The position numbers and the translations under genes were made by a program. The notes under the pieces are model-generated. The model ran no database searches, was not told the DNA's origin, and saw nothing but the letters and a program-made list of their open reading frames with translations. Positions 47,706 to 58,680 of a DNA stretch of 64,000 nucleotides are shown here, one piece after another. The number at the start of each line of letters is the position of its first letter. The stretch's first letter is position 1. Origin of the DNA: Cloeon dipterum (Eukaryota; Arthropoda; Insecta; Ephemeroptera; Baetidae); assembly GCF_949628265.1 (NCBI RefSeq), contig NC_088786.1, positions 36,725,681 through 36,789,680 of the forward strand. The letters run 5' to 3'.

Positions 47706-47970
47706 TTATTTGAAGTAAAAAATGTCGCCACTACCGCCATCAACGTCAGAAGGCTCTGTTTTCAGAATTACTGTTAGGTGCGGGACATTCCTCTTCGTAA
47801 GTCGGCGCCAACGATCATAGGTGGTGATGATGATCAGCACCACGAGAATAACACTGAAACATAAAATAATAATAAGGTTTTTGATGAATGGATGTTTCCT
47901 TCTTTCAAATCAGTGACAAAAAGTAAAGGAAATTTACTTACAAGATGATTCTCCAGAATATATTTCTCAT
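47706..47970 (-). CDS. Single-pass membrane microprotein, A-like with intron 2 deleted (58 aa)
   Basis: Exons 47970-47942 (MRNIFWRII plus TT) and 47853-47706. Membrane segment FVILVVLIIITTY, then DRWRRLTKRN and a tail with EPSDVDGGSGD. No donor like those of other A genes follows. The coding frame runs straight into sequence that is exon 3/3'UTR in its relatives (TTTAAACTTCGACGAAGCCC, minus) and stops at TAA 47708-47706. Intron 2 and flanking bases appear deleted. TATA-like element near 48068, poly(A) signal at 47491-47486. Confidence 0.66.
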
Positions 47971-48429
47971 TATAGATGTGATGGATTTAGTGAAGATCAA
48001 GAATGTCTTTGCAGTGCGTGCGGTAGTGCCAACGCAATAATGAACTCAGGGTGGTTATGCAGCGCCTTTTATTCGCTCAGAGGAAAGAAGGAATTCAACC
48101 CTCGCCTGATGAATCCGGACTCGTGGGATTTCTCTTCGTTATTTTCGGCTTCTCTCTTACATCCAAATAATATTATTCTTGCTATGTTGGGGAAGAAGGC
48201 AAATTCAGGAAAATAATTGGAATTTTTCTGCCTTGTGTTAGTATATGAACACACCCTAATTTATACGCGAAAACATCAGCTGCAATAAACAGTTTTTCTG
48301 TTGTCAGACCCTTTATTTCTATTTTATTTTCTTGATAATTTAAATTATTTTAAAGATTTGCGCTTATCAACATAAATTTATTAACAGACACTATATTTAA
48401 GCAAAAAATATTTCTCTAAAATATGCTTC

Positions 48430-48760
48430 CTAAAGTATTTTTTAATGGGGTTGAAAGGGGATGAGGGTAATCACCCCTGAATACTTTTGCTAGCTAGGGA
48501 AGGTCAAGACGAGTCTAACATTGGTTAATAGTTTTTGCAATTCTGATGGTTGGAACCCGAGATATTGAGGTGCAAAAATAACAAAATTTGAACAATTACT
48601 TAAATTTTTCGAGTTTTTGAGTTTTTTGCACCTCTATATCTCGGGTTCTAAGCATTGGAATTGCAAAAACTACCCATCGCTGAGATTGTCTCAATTTTCT
48701 TTAAGTAGCGAAAGGGTGTAGGGTTGTTTGATCTCTACCGCTTAAGTTGCCATTCACCTT
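48430..48760. repeat. Fold-back repeat copy
   Basis: Inverted arms around a short centre: GGGGTTGAAAGGGGATGAGG with GACGAGTCTAACATTGG, and AACTACCCATCGCTGAGATT with GTTTGATCTCTACCGC. Parallel to the 41.13 kb copy. Confidence 0.7.
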
Positions 48761-48799
48761 TAAAGATGCAACAGTGAGCGGTGCCAGGAACGGTCGTCG

Positions 48800-49125
48800 C
48801 TTTTTATCAAAATTGTAGCAATGGGGTTGAAAGGGGATGAAGGTAAGCACCCCCTAAATACCTTAGCTGGTTAGAAAAGGTTGAGACGAGTCTAACGGTG
48901 GGTAGTTTTTGCAATTCTGATGTTTAGAACCCAAGATTTTGAAGTTTGAAATGATGGCAAAACACAAAAACCTCTAATATTTCTTGACTTTTACCAATTT
49001 TGCAAACTCTAAATCTCGGGTTCTAACCATCAAAATTTCAAATATTACCCACCGTTAGACTTGTCTTCACCTCCCCTGACAAGCTGAAGGGGTTAGGGGT
49101 GCTTATCTTCCACCCCTTAGTAGCT
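48800..49125. repeat. Fold-back repeat copy, best-preserved arms
   Basis: Left arm holds GGTTGAGACGAGTCTAACGG and AGAACCCAAGATTT; right arm holds AAATCTCGGGTTCTAACC and CCACCGTTAGACTTGTCTTC then TTATCTTCCACCCC. The two arms are reverse complements at most positions. Confidence 0.78.
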
Positions 49126-49267
49126 ATTCTTGAAATAATCCCGGGAAAAACGAAAAATAACAGCACATTGAAATTCAGCCTAGGTTTTTGTACCAGTTTT
49201 ACGCAAAAATATAGTTTCCTATACTCCATCCTCCATCTCATGTCTAAAATATGAAATAAAAGAGGTA

Positions 49268-49575
49268 ATATTTTCGGGTTGCTGGATTTTTTTATTAAAT
49301 ATTATTAAAAATGCCAACCTCGACCAAGGCGTGATTACTCAAGCACAAATACAGAAGGAACAAATTTTATTCAAGACAATAATGTGCGTGCATAAACAAG
49401 GAAACGTTTAAAATCATCGCGTTGGCACCGAATTGTGCGATAGTTTAGTGGCTGCTTGTGTCAAGAAAATGAACTCAGTTGTGATGCGACCCCTTTTACA
49501 TGCTCAGGAATCAAGGAATGCAAACCTTGCCTGGAGGTTTTTCTTCGTAAAAAATTTTCTGCTCTTTTTTATCCA
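49268..49575 (-). pseudogene. Array gene relic lacking exons 1 and 2
   Basis: A family promoter (GCATGTAAAAGG near 49500, TGAACTCAGTTGTGATGCGA leader) is joined directly to a family exon 3/3'UTR (GTTGCTGGATTTTTTTATTA near 49280, CAACCTCGACCAAGGCGTG). Compared with the intact gene at 50689, everything between leader and exon 3 is deleted. Confidence 0.68.
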
Positions 49576-50439
49576 AATAAAATAGGCGCGCGACAGGGAA
49601 ACACTTTTATTATTCTTACCGTGCGGGGGAACAATGCAAATTCAGGAAAATATTTGGAAATTTTCATCTCTTAATGTTAAAAAATTATAACCGCCACTTT
49701 TACTCAAAAATATTGATTCTTATACACTCCATATCAGGACAATTTATTGCTGTCTTAAATTTAAAAAAAAAAAATTTAGCTTATTTAGAACTGTTTTACG
49801 ATTCCCTTCACTTACAAGTACATTTTAAAGTTATATTTTTGTCTTTTTTAGGTGTAAAAGTTGCAATAAAAGAGATATTTTTTTCGGGTTGCAGGATTTT
49901 ATTATTACATTATTAAATGGCAAGCTCGACCAAGGCGTGTATATATTCAAGCACAAATACAGAAGGACAAGATTTTTTCAAGACATTAATGTGCGTGTAT
50001 TAATAAGGAATCGTTTAAAATCATCGCGTTGGCACTGAATTGTTGAAAAGCCTCCGTGAACGGAGGAAACTTCTCAGGAATCCTGAGAGAAACAGGATCT
50101 TCGTCAAAGTTTAAAAAGGTGGGCCACCATGCCACGGATCCCCTAGAAGACTTGTAAAATAACGGCCGGTTCTGACGAAAAGAGGGGCGCCTGAAAAGTC
50201 AAACAGCAGAGGAATTTTAGGCCAAAAATGTACAAATGAGAAACATTAATTTGATTCTTGCTCCATTCTTATAATTCCTAATAAAAAGTTCCCCTGCTGA
50301 ACTAAGCCGACATATTTTGAATACCAACAAAATTCTTATCAATCCCTAAAATATATTTCTGTACAACTATTTTGAGAGAGATTTCAAACCTTACAAACAA
50401 TCTTGAAAGAAATTTGAAAATTACAAACTAAAACATTAC

Positions 50440-50689
50440 TTAGCTACCTTCAATTAGGTCTTCTTCTTCAGGATGATTAGGTCCTGGTGGGCGCTGGTCT
50501 TCCCTCCACACGCTATAGCATCTCCAAAGAAAGAAGAGGGCTTTGCAGATCATGACGATCACTACGATGATTATGAACGAAATCCTGAAAGATGATATTA
50601 TTAGTTTTTATATTGGATGTTTCCTTATTTTCAATCAGTGACTAAATTGAAAGGAAATTTACTTACACGAATTCCTCGAAGGTCTTCAT
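50440..50689 (-). CDS. Single-pass membrane microprotein, A-like (55 aa)
   Basis: Exons 50689-50667 (MKTFEEF plus GT) and 50584-50440. Membrane segment ISFIIIVVIVMICKALFFLW, then RCYSVWREDQRPPGP and an acidic end (NHPEEEDLIEGS). VWREDQRP is shared with the 16613 gene about 34 kb away, making these two true sisters. The stop TAA lies inside exon 2 here, not across the junction. TATA at 50805-50799, poly(A) signal at 49903-49898. Confidence 0.72.
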
Positions 50690-51686
50690 ATTGTTCTTAA
50701 TAGAATTGCTGGAAATCGATTTGTCTTCGCCGTGTGTGCGATATATTTGAGTGGCTGCTTGTGTCAAGACAATGAACTCCGGGTGGGGATGCAGCACCTT
50801 TTATATGCTCAGGAATCAAGGAATTCGTCAAACTTCGCCTGAAGATTCTGGAGAATTCGGACTCGTGGGGGGTTTCTTCGTAATTTATGGCTCTTTTTCG
50901 TCCAAATAAAATGAGCGCGCCATTATGAAACACTTTTATTTTTTATTATTTTTACCATGCGGGGGAACTAATTCAAGGCAGATTTAGAAAAATAATTTAA
51001 CTCTGACCCTTGAACTTTTATTTGGCGATAATTCAAACCAATTGAAGATTTGCGATTTTCGAAAAAATTACAAACAGACTAAAACTTGATCACTTTGTGA
51101 CTTGTGGCAAAATGCAAAGAAAAATGAAGTTCATACATATTTAATCAGAATTATTGTTACTATAAGACCAAAAGTGCAAGAAAATTTTATCGCAAGGTCT
51201 TCTCTCCACTTACAAGTATATTTTTAAGATATATTTTGGTCCTTTTTTGGGATAAAAGTTGCAATAAAAGAGGTAATATTTTCGGGTTGCTGGCGTTTAT
51301 TATTATATTATTAAAAATGGCAACCTCGACCAAGGCGTGTATATTCAAGCACAAACACAGAAAGACAACATTTTTTTCAAGACATTAATGTGCTTTATAA
51401 ATATAAGGAAACGTTTAAAATTAAAATCCTCGCGTTGGCACTGCATTGTCGAAAAGCCTCCGTAAACGAAGACAACTTCTCAGGGATCCTGAGTAGATAA
51501 ACAGGGGTTTCTTCAAAGTTTAAAATGAGCCGCCTCTTCCTATAAATGTCAGTTTCCTTGTCGCTTAAAGGAGGAATAGATCTAAAAAGCCAAGAAGGCA
51601 GGGGAATTTCATGCCAATTAAGACGTTCTGAAATTTAGAAAAAATGTACAAATGAGAAACATTCCTGGCTAGACAAATATTCTTAC

Positions 51687-52111
51687 AATTGACCAGTTGC
51701 ATAAACCCTTTGTTATTAAAACCACCAACAGATGGCGCAACCACAGACTTTCTTAAAAATTTGGTTTTCAGCGGTTTTAAGGCATTTCCGCTGCGATTTC
51801 AGACACATTTTGCATTCTTCAATTAATTTGATTTTTTAGGACGTGCTGAAAACCAAAATCGGTTCAGCCATTCGCCGTAGAAACGTTGGAAAAGATTTTT
51901 TTATTTCAAAAAATAGTTTTCCACGATTCTACGGCGAACAGCTGTACCGATTTTGGTTTTCAGCACGTCAAAAATTAGCAAATTAATTGAAGAATGCACA
52001 GTAGCTAGATTGAGTCTGAAATCGCAGCGGAAGTGCCTTAAAATCGAAAGTCTACAGTGGCGCCATCTGTTGGCGGCTTCGAACACTTAGGGTTTATGCA
52101 ACTGGTGAATT
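51687..52111. mobile_element. Palindromic MITE, 425 bp
   Basis: Ends AATTGACCAGTTGCATAAAC and GTTTATGCAACTGGTGAATT form terminal inverted repeats. Internal blocks (ATGGCGC, TTTCAGACACA/TGAGTCTGAAA, GCTGAAAACCAAAATCGGTT/AACCGATTTTGGTTTTCAGC-like) are also mirrored, so the whole element can fold back. No transposase frame. It sits in the 3'UTR intron of the 52611 gene. Confidence 0.85.
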
Positions 52112-52337
52112 TCAACTAAAAAAATTCCCTTTGGCTGAACTAAACCGACATATTTCGAATTCAATCAGCAGAATTCTTATCGATCCTTAATAGCTTTACA
52201 CTTTAATATGTTAATAAGATAAATAAATTAAAAATCTTCAAAGCTATAATGTAAAAATTCCAAGTAGAAAGGTATAACATCAACTTACAAAATTTAATTC
52301 AGCATTTTGCGCATCACACCCCGTGGTTTATTCACAA

Positions 52338-52611
52338 TCAACTGCCGTTTCTGCGGAAAACTCTGTCATAATATAGGGGGATGATGTGCGGACGTTTAAG
52401 CTTTCCGCAGCATTGCAAACAGCAGAGTACTATGAAGATGATGGCCGCCAACACGTACAAAATCCTGAAACATTAAATGAGATATTTTTGTAATGGTTAC
52501 AAGTTAAAGGCGTTCCTTATTTTAAATAATTGAACGAAATACTTACAAGTTAAACACGACGAAGGGCACACTGGACTTATCGATGAGATCCTGAAGGAAG
52601 GCATGCATCAT
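52338..52611 (-). CDS. Single-pass membrane microprotein, subfamily B (63 aa)
   Basis: Exons 52611-52547 (MMHAFLQDLIDKSSVPFVVF, N plus TT) and 52464-52338; two adjacent ATGs start it. Membrane segment ILYVLAAIIFIVLCCL is followed by a Cys pair (QCCGKLKRP) and YYDRVFRRNGS. It is the last array member on this side. No clean TATA box is seen at the expected distance. The 3'UTR exon begins at 51627 after an intron enlarged by the MITE; poly(A) signal near 51302-51297. Confidence 0.72.
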
Positions 52612-52886
52612 GGATGAGCGGCTCTTCATAAATAAAATAAATTCGGCTTATGCCCACGAATGGGATTCCAAACGCTCAAGAAATTCAAATAAAATTAGAA
52701 GAATTTCTCCCATTTTATCTATATACAGGTAAAATTCCCGTCTGAAATGGAGCAGGATCAAATAAGAAACGTTAAAAGAATTGAGGCACAGAACGGAAGT
52801 AAAAAATGAACTGAACTTGCTTGAGAATTTAATTACAGTTTCTCATTGAGAGACACGAGGAAAAGAAACTTATAATTCAGTCATAT

Positions 52887-53126
52887 ATGATTTCAATTTG
52901 GATTCAATGGGACAAATATTTCCCGTCCGTAAAGAGATTTGTCAAATATGTATTCTTAGAGCTCAAACTACACAATTTAGGAATCTTTTTCTTACTTTTA
53001 TTAGGACTCTGTTGGATAAAAATTTGGACGATTTGCCGGAAAAAAATTCGCCTATGGGCCAGAAAAATCTCAAACTCGGTTTGGCATCATCTTACAATTA
53101 GGGATGGGGGTGGTAATCGTGGCTGA
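52887..53126 (+). CDS. Possible intronless membrane ORF (79 aa)
   Basis: An open plus-strand frame predicts a hydrophobic segment (LGIFFLLLLGLCWIKIW) followed by a basic stretch (CRKKIRLWARK), the same hydrophobic-then-basic pattern as the array genes it adjoins. There is no TATA box, family leader or intron at the expected place. It could be a diverged relic or coincidence. Confidence 0.25.
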   Translation: MISIWIQWDKYFPSVKRFVKYVFLELKLHNLGIFFLLLLGLCWIKIWTICRKKIRLWARKISNSVWHHLTIRDGGGNRG

Positions 53127-53129
53127 ATT

Positions 53130-54540
53130 AAAATTACAACTAGAAAATTCCCAAATTATTTTACATCTTTATGGGAAAACAAAATAAATCACGTTTTTCA
53201 AAGTTAAAAAACTATCTAGTCCTATATAGAAATTTGATCTGATCGACACGTATTTGGTCTTAAAATGGCGCCAGATAAATTTTTGTTGAACAAAAATAAA
53301 ATATTGACACGCCGAGCTTTGGGTCCGCAAGTCTGATTAATCAACTGAATTATGCACTTTGAAACGCCAAGCAATTTTAAAATATTTCAGGAAACCTCTA
53401 GAAACATCTCACATTTAAATTACTTCAGTCGAATTTCAGTATGTGCAGTGGATTTTACAAATAACTTGAAGTGAAATAATTTAGCTGGTTCATGCGCATT
53501 ACGAGTAAAAAACATCTTTTCTATCCTTGAAGTACAGCATTTATTACTCATTCCTCATACAAACTGATTTAAAACAGATGAACCAAGATTCCAAGACGCT
53601 CTATTTGCTAAATATATGTCATGCCGTGACCGCTTTTCTGCATCTTGGGAAGTTTTCCATTTTAAAAGCCTTTCCAGTAGAACTCTTCCAATTAAATTTA
53701 TCCAGAACCTCTTTTTACGCAACAAATTTGATGTTATTCCTTTAGTCCCTCAAGTGGACAAGGAGGCGTCGCTGTTGATTCGCGGCGGCCAATGTATATT
53801 TTATTTATAGACGATTAGAATAGAGAGGGGAACCAGGACGGGTATTTGGTCCCGTCCCTGTCCCTGTTCGTTCTTAACCTTGTCCCTGTTTAGTCCCGCA
53901 ACCCTGAAAACCTTTAAAAATTCGTAAATGTTCAAATTTTTACTTAAAATATTAGCCATTTTTGTCAGTAAATAACAATTTTATGTAAATTGTTAATTTT
54001 TTTATGTAAATTGTTAACCTCGTAGGAGTGCTCCCTTTTAAAAATAGGTCGGCGGATACAGTGAAATTTTACTCGTCCTGCATGGTCGCGGTAAAATTGC
54101 GCATCGCTTAATGTGAGGATGGCGCCGCCGGCCGCTGATCCGCAGGTTGACATGTAAAATTAGGGTTCTAGGTTCAGTTTTGTTTTCTTGTCACTCTGTT
54201 GCGTGGAGGGAGAAAGGGCCAAATTTAATATCAAGCCAGCGCCAGACTCGTATATCGTCTGAGGCGTTCGATCGTGACCTTGTTTTCATCTCGATGAGAG
54301 TGAACGTGATTCTCGTTGCCAGCAGCAGTTCCTTTTAGCTGAACACTAAGCGCTTTTGGCATTTTTAATTCCCAAATATGCCGAAAATAGAGAAATAATC
54401 AGTGCTCGCAAAAAGATAATTCTTCTTTTTATCAGGACATACAGTTTATTTCATGAATGGTTAGTTAATAAATACATAAATAATAACATCGGCAGCCAGA
54501 TTCGTGGGAACTTCAGGAGAATTTAACTAATAATTGTTGG
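53130..54540. other. Intergenic stretch
   Basis: No supported gene. A CCCTGTCCCTGTT-type low-complexity stretch lies near 53850-53900. Confidence 0.4.
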
Positions 54541-54544
54541 TTAA

Positions 54545-54820
54545 TAGTTCTCTCAAGACTATCTTTCTCGGCTCAAAAAATTATCTCGCGAAACGACATC
54601 ATTTTCGACCTCCAACCCGACGAGTTATCAAAAGTAAAAGCGTTATTTAGATTTAGACGCTCTATGAACGTCGACAATAAGGCAGTGTCTCGGCTCAGCT
54701 AAAAGTTGGGGGCGATTTTTGCTGCGTTTAAGGTAAAGAAATCGATCCGTGTTGGTCTGTTCTATTGCAACTCATCTATGCTTTTGATTTGTATTAAAAC
54801 TTAAAAATTCCGCTTTTAAA
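54545..54820 (-). mobile_element. Non-LTR retrotransposon fragment
   Basis: GACCTCCAACCCGACGAG, GGCAGTGTCTCGGCTCAGC and GGCGATTTTTGCTGCGTTTA match the 63.86-64.0 kb region, which leads into a reverse-transcriptase C-terminal frame. Bases 54755-54815 match the 9.34 kb relic. It is too broken to code. Confidence 0.65.
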
Positions 54821-55139
54821 ATTAAATTTTTTTCGATATTTAACCAGACAGGACTATAAGAAAATAAATGGATTCTTTTATTGATTTAATTCTGAACGTG
54901 AAAAATTGAGATATTGCTTGGTTTAAATCTGAAGGAGGAGTGGAGACGAAGCGTTTCCTGTGTGTTTTTTTAGTCTTTTTAGTCCCAAATGTTTTTTTTT
55001 ATTCGTGATATATTTTCATTGGATTGAGCGAACACGAGAAACGGGTGCAAGCGATAACGCAAACAGGTCGTACAGATCGGGCGCCTTATCGTACCACAGC
55101 GGGGATTTGTATACTTTCACTCTCTTACACAAATGAGTA

Positions 55140-55460
55140 AAAAACTGTAGAAGCCCTTAGTGTTCGAAGCCGCCAACAGATGACGCCACCGCGTATACTT
55201 AAGGTTTTTAGGCACTCCCGCTAATATTTCAGACTTAATCCTGTCAATTTGCATTCTTCACTTGCTGAAGATCAAAATTGGTTCAACCAATCGCCGTATA
55301 GAGTCTAGAGTCATGAAAATATATTTTTGGAACAATAATTCTTTTCCAACGTTTCTACGGCGAATGGCTGGACTGGTTTTGGTTTTCAGCACGTCAAAAG
55401 AAAAGATTTTAAGTGAAGAATGCACAGTAGATGGATAAAGTCTGAAATCGCTTCCCACTT
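55140..55460. mobile_element. Diverged copy of the palindromic MITE
   Basis: Shares GTTCGAAGCCGCCAACAGATG, CCGCTAATATTTCAGACTTA-type and GGTTTTGGTTTTCAGCACGTC blocks with the copies at 51687 and 57530 but lacks clear outer ends and carries many changes, so it is older. Confidence 0.7.
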
Positions 55461-56117
55461 GGTTTTAGCATTTGAAAAAGCTGTGACGTCAGAGGGGTGA
55501 CGCTTGCGCAGTAGCGAGACCAAAAGGTTCATGCGTTGCGCGCGCCAAAGCAACGTGCGATTTGCATTGCCCACCTATTTCGACCCTCAGGAATCGATTT
55601 AAACACGCGAAAATTCGATTTCAGTTGGTCATTAAATATAAATAACATGACCTCGCGTAAAAATGATCTGCTATTCAAAGCTTGTTTTGTCATTAAAAAG
55701 TCAGAACAGCAGAAGCGGCTCAAAAGTGAGTTCTTTTAAAGTTGACCATGCACGAGTCCCGTTTATTTATTTATCATTTTATTATTTTGTTAGGTTCAGC
55801 CATCACACTGTCTAGGATTTTGCTCCCAAGTTTCTACGGTCGGTATATTGATAAAAAGAGCCAATGACGATACAAAATATATACAAGAGTAAATTCTACT
55901 CCGTTTTTCCTTCTGCTCCCTCCTAAAACCACCGTGGCATCTTCTTTTTACTCGTGAAGGCCGCAATAAAAGACCTTGGCCGATTTCGGGGTTATCTTGA
56001 GTGATGGTCGACTCGTTTAACATTAATTTTCGCGGTTTGCTGCTGGCTCTCGATATCAACGCTTGATAAATATTATTGATGGTCGACAACTGTGTTGAGG
56101 AGGAAAATAAATGACCG

Positions 56118-56150
56118 CTGATATAAACTTCAGTTTCATTCTAAATTTTC
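56118..56150 (+). promoter_or_regulatory. TATA box of the yellow-family gene
   Basis: GATATAAACTTCAG at about 56120 stands 140 bp before the start codon. A 3' splice-site-like TTATTTCAG ends at 56251 just before the ATG, so a 5'UTR intron is possible. Confidence 0.5.
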
Positions 56151-56261
56151 TCAAAATGTTCAAATGTCCGTCTTTTGCAACATTTTTTTATTAAAAAATT
56201 AGGGAAAAATTGCAAAAATCGTATTAATTTGAATTTTTCTGCTTATTTCAGCTCGAACACA

Positions 56262-58190
56262 ATGTCTTCGTTCTTAGCAGCCATGTGTTTGCTTGGCCTT
56301 GCCCTTGCCAGCGCCATCAACTTCACAACCGTCTACGAGTGGGATGAATTTGATTTCGTCTGGCCATCAGGAGCGGACAGTTCAAAAGGACAGATTAAAC
56401 CAAATTTTAAACAAGAGGAGATTGTACTACAATACATGGCAGTTTTTGGAGAACGACTATTTCTAAGCACTCAAAAAACTTACGGAATTAACGCCACAAT
56501 ATTTTGGCTGCCAACGAACGACACGTCAACTGCACCTCCGAAGCTTGCTCCTTTCCCATCCTGGGAGTTCCATGTACGATACTGATTTGAGCTTACAATT
56601 AGAATAAACTGGAAAAATTTACGTGAATTCAAGCACGAAGAAAGTATAGATTTTAACGCAATATTTAAATTCGTTAATAGATCAGTTATTGGATATTCTG
56701 CTTAATTAATATCTTTTTTATTTGCCTTGGCAGAAAAAAGTCAACTGCAACACTATTGACTGGGTCAGCGGTATGCAAGCGGACACTGATGGTCGGTTGT
56801 GGGTGCTTGATCAAGGTAGGGGCTATTGTCCGAGCCACCTTCGGATATTCGACCTGCTCAACAACGACACAACCGAGCGCATTCACCAGTTCCCGGACAA
56901 AATCGTCTCTCATTTTGATTATCATAGATGGATGCATGATATAGTGCTGGACAAAACAACAGACGATACTCTTGCGTACATCATTGACGCTGCTGGATCT
57001 TCATTTCTGAACATCGTCGTTTACAGCCGAAAAATGGACAAATCCTGGAAAGTGAAAACACCAGGGTTAAAATGGACTTACTTGGCCCTCTCTGCTAACA
57101 CGGAAGCGAGACAGTTGTACCTTACAAGATTCGGTTGCAAGGAACTGTACTCACTGTCTGTATCAGAGCTGAAGAACAAAGACGGAAACGCAACGGCGGA
57201 ATTCATCGGCAAATTTACTGGTCATCCTTACAGAATGCTAATCGACAGCGCCAATGTCTTGTATGCCGTCTTTTATAGCAAGAATTACGTCTCCAAATGG
57301 AATATTTCGGAGCCTTTTCTTGAGGAGCGATTTTATGAGGTATAAATTTGATTCTGCGGAAAAAAACGAAATTTAAATTCTGCTCGAATAATGTTAAAAA
57401 TTTCTTATCATTATTAAATTTCAACCTATGACAGATTTATGTAGTATCACAAAAGGGCAAATTTGCGTGGAATATGAAATAGATGGTATAAACACCGTCT
57501 CTAATAATTTAAAATTAAATAAAGTATCAAATTGACCAGTTGCATAAACTTTTAGTTATTGAAGCCGCCAACAGATGGCGCAACCACAGACTTTCTTAAA
57601 AATGTTGTTTTAATCGGTTTTAAGATATTTTCGCTGCGATTTCAGACTCAATCTAGCTATTCTACTTGTTTAAATTAATTTGCTTTTATTGACGTACTGA
57701 AAACCAAAATCGGTTCAGCCATTCGCCGCAGAAACGTTGGAAAAGATTTTTTTATTTCAAAAATAGTTTTTCAAGATTCTACGGCGATTGGCTGAACCGA
57801 TTTTGGTTTTCAGCATGTCAAAAAATAGCAAATTAATTGAAGAATGCACAGTAGCTAGATTGAGTCTGAAATCGCTGCGGAAGTGCCTTAAAATTGAAAG
57901 TCTACGGTGGCGCCATCTGTTGGCGGCTTCGAACACTTAGGGTTTATGCAACTGGTGAATTAGATATTACTTTCCTTATATTTCCGACTATTTTAATGCT
58001 ATTTCTGGCTTACGATATCAAATCATATATTGCACTCTTTTAGGTCGGAGAACTGGGTGCATTTCAGCCATTTACTTTTGCTTTGGACTCGACCGACACT
58101 ATCTGGATGACGGAGAGGAATCAATCTAGGGATAACACAAAGCCTAGACATAAACTGCTCAAGGCTGCGGTCGGCGCAGATTCCTATTAA
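56262..58190 (+). CDS. Yellow/major royal jelly protein family, secreted (354 aa)
   Basis: Exons 56262-56573, 56734-57339 and 58044-58190, all phase 0 with GT-AG ends. The first 17 or so residues (MSSFLAAMCLLGLALAS) form a signal peptide. Family hallmarks follow: FTTVYEWDEFDFVWPS, the GRLWVLDQG strand, HFDYHRWMHDIVLD, AYIIDAAGSSFLNIVVYS and GELGAFQPFTFALDSTDTIW. The domain is a six-bladed propeller. Some members act in dopamine-melanin pigmentation, while others are food, venom or cuticle proteins, so the substrate is open. The frame ends at TAA 58188-58190 (ADSY), rather short for the family. A further donor (58207) and exon (58371 onward, ending 58508) exist downstream and would be 3'UTR unless splicing bypasses the stop. 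Intron 2 contains a MITE. Confidence 0.88.
57530..57961. mobile_element. Palindromic MITE, 432 bp, inside the yellow-family intron
   Basis: Same terminal inverted repeats (AATTGACCAGTTGCATAAAC / TTTATGCAACTGGTGAATT) and mirrored internal blocks as the copy at 51687, at high identity, suggesting recent activity of the family. No coding capacity. Confidence 0.88.
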
Positions 58191-58199
58191 TTCATCCCT

Positions 58200-58680
58200 G
58201 AAAAAGGTAATTGAAACTTCGAGAGAAATACGATAAAATTTTGTGCTGAAATTCTGAGATCATACTTAATTTTGGGAATATCTCTTGCTTTTATATATAT
58301 TCTGACTTTGTTTGGTAAAAACTCTTATAAATTATATGTATTCTTAAATGTCCAATTGATTCGATTGCAGTTTCACCGTCCCTTGATGAGACCTCAGGAG
58401 AGCAGGAAATCACAGAATCATGCACAGCAACAGCATCCTTTCGGTTTGAATCTACCGTTCCTCCCTCTTAAACAACCAGAGAAACGCAGAGTCTACTTGG
58501 AATCCTAATTATCAATCTGCAATCTAGATAAATTTTTATTAAACAGAGATAATTTTCTTTCTGTTCATATAACTTCCTGCGCGAATTAAGTTTTTCTTTA
58601 AAAATTATACAATCAGCTTGCGTTATAGACAGTCAATTTCTTAATTTTTAATTTAATTTCGTTTATTAAACACCTATTTG
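58200..58680 (+). other. Possible 3'UTR exon region of the yellow-family gene
   Basis: An acceptor (GATTGCAG, ends 58370) precedes 138 bases open in two frames, ending with TAA at 58508. The remainder to 58680 is AT-rich and leads into the retrotransposon 5' region. The exact 5' edge of the retrotransposon is not visible. Confidence 0.4.

Noticed and set aside
55796..56089. 97-codon minus-strand frame upstream of the yellow-family gene
   Set aside because: No motif, and it lies just upstream of the yellow-family TATA box. There is no supporting promoter or splice site on the minus strand.
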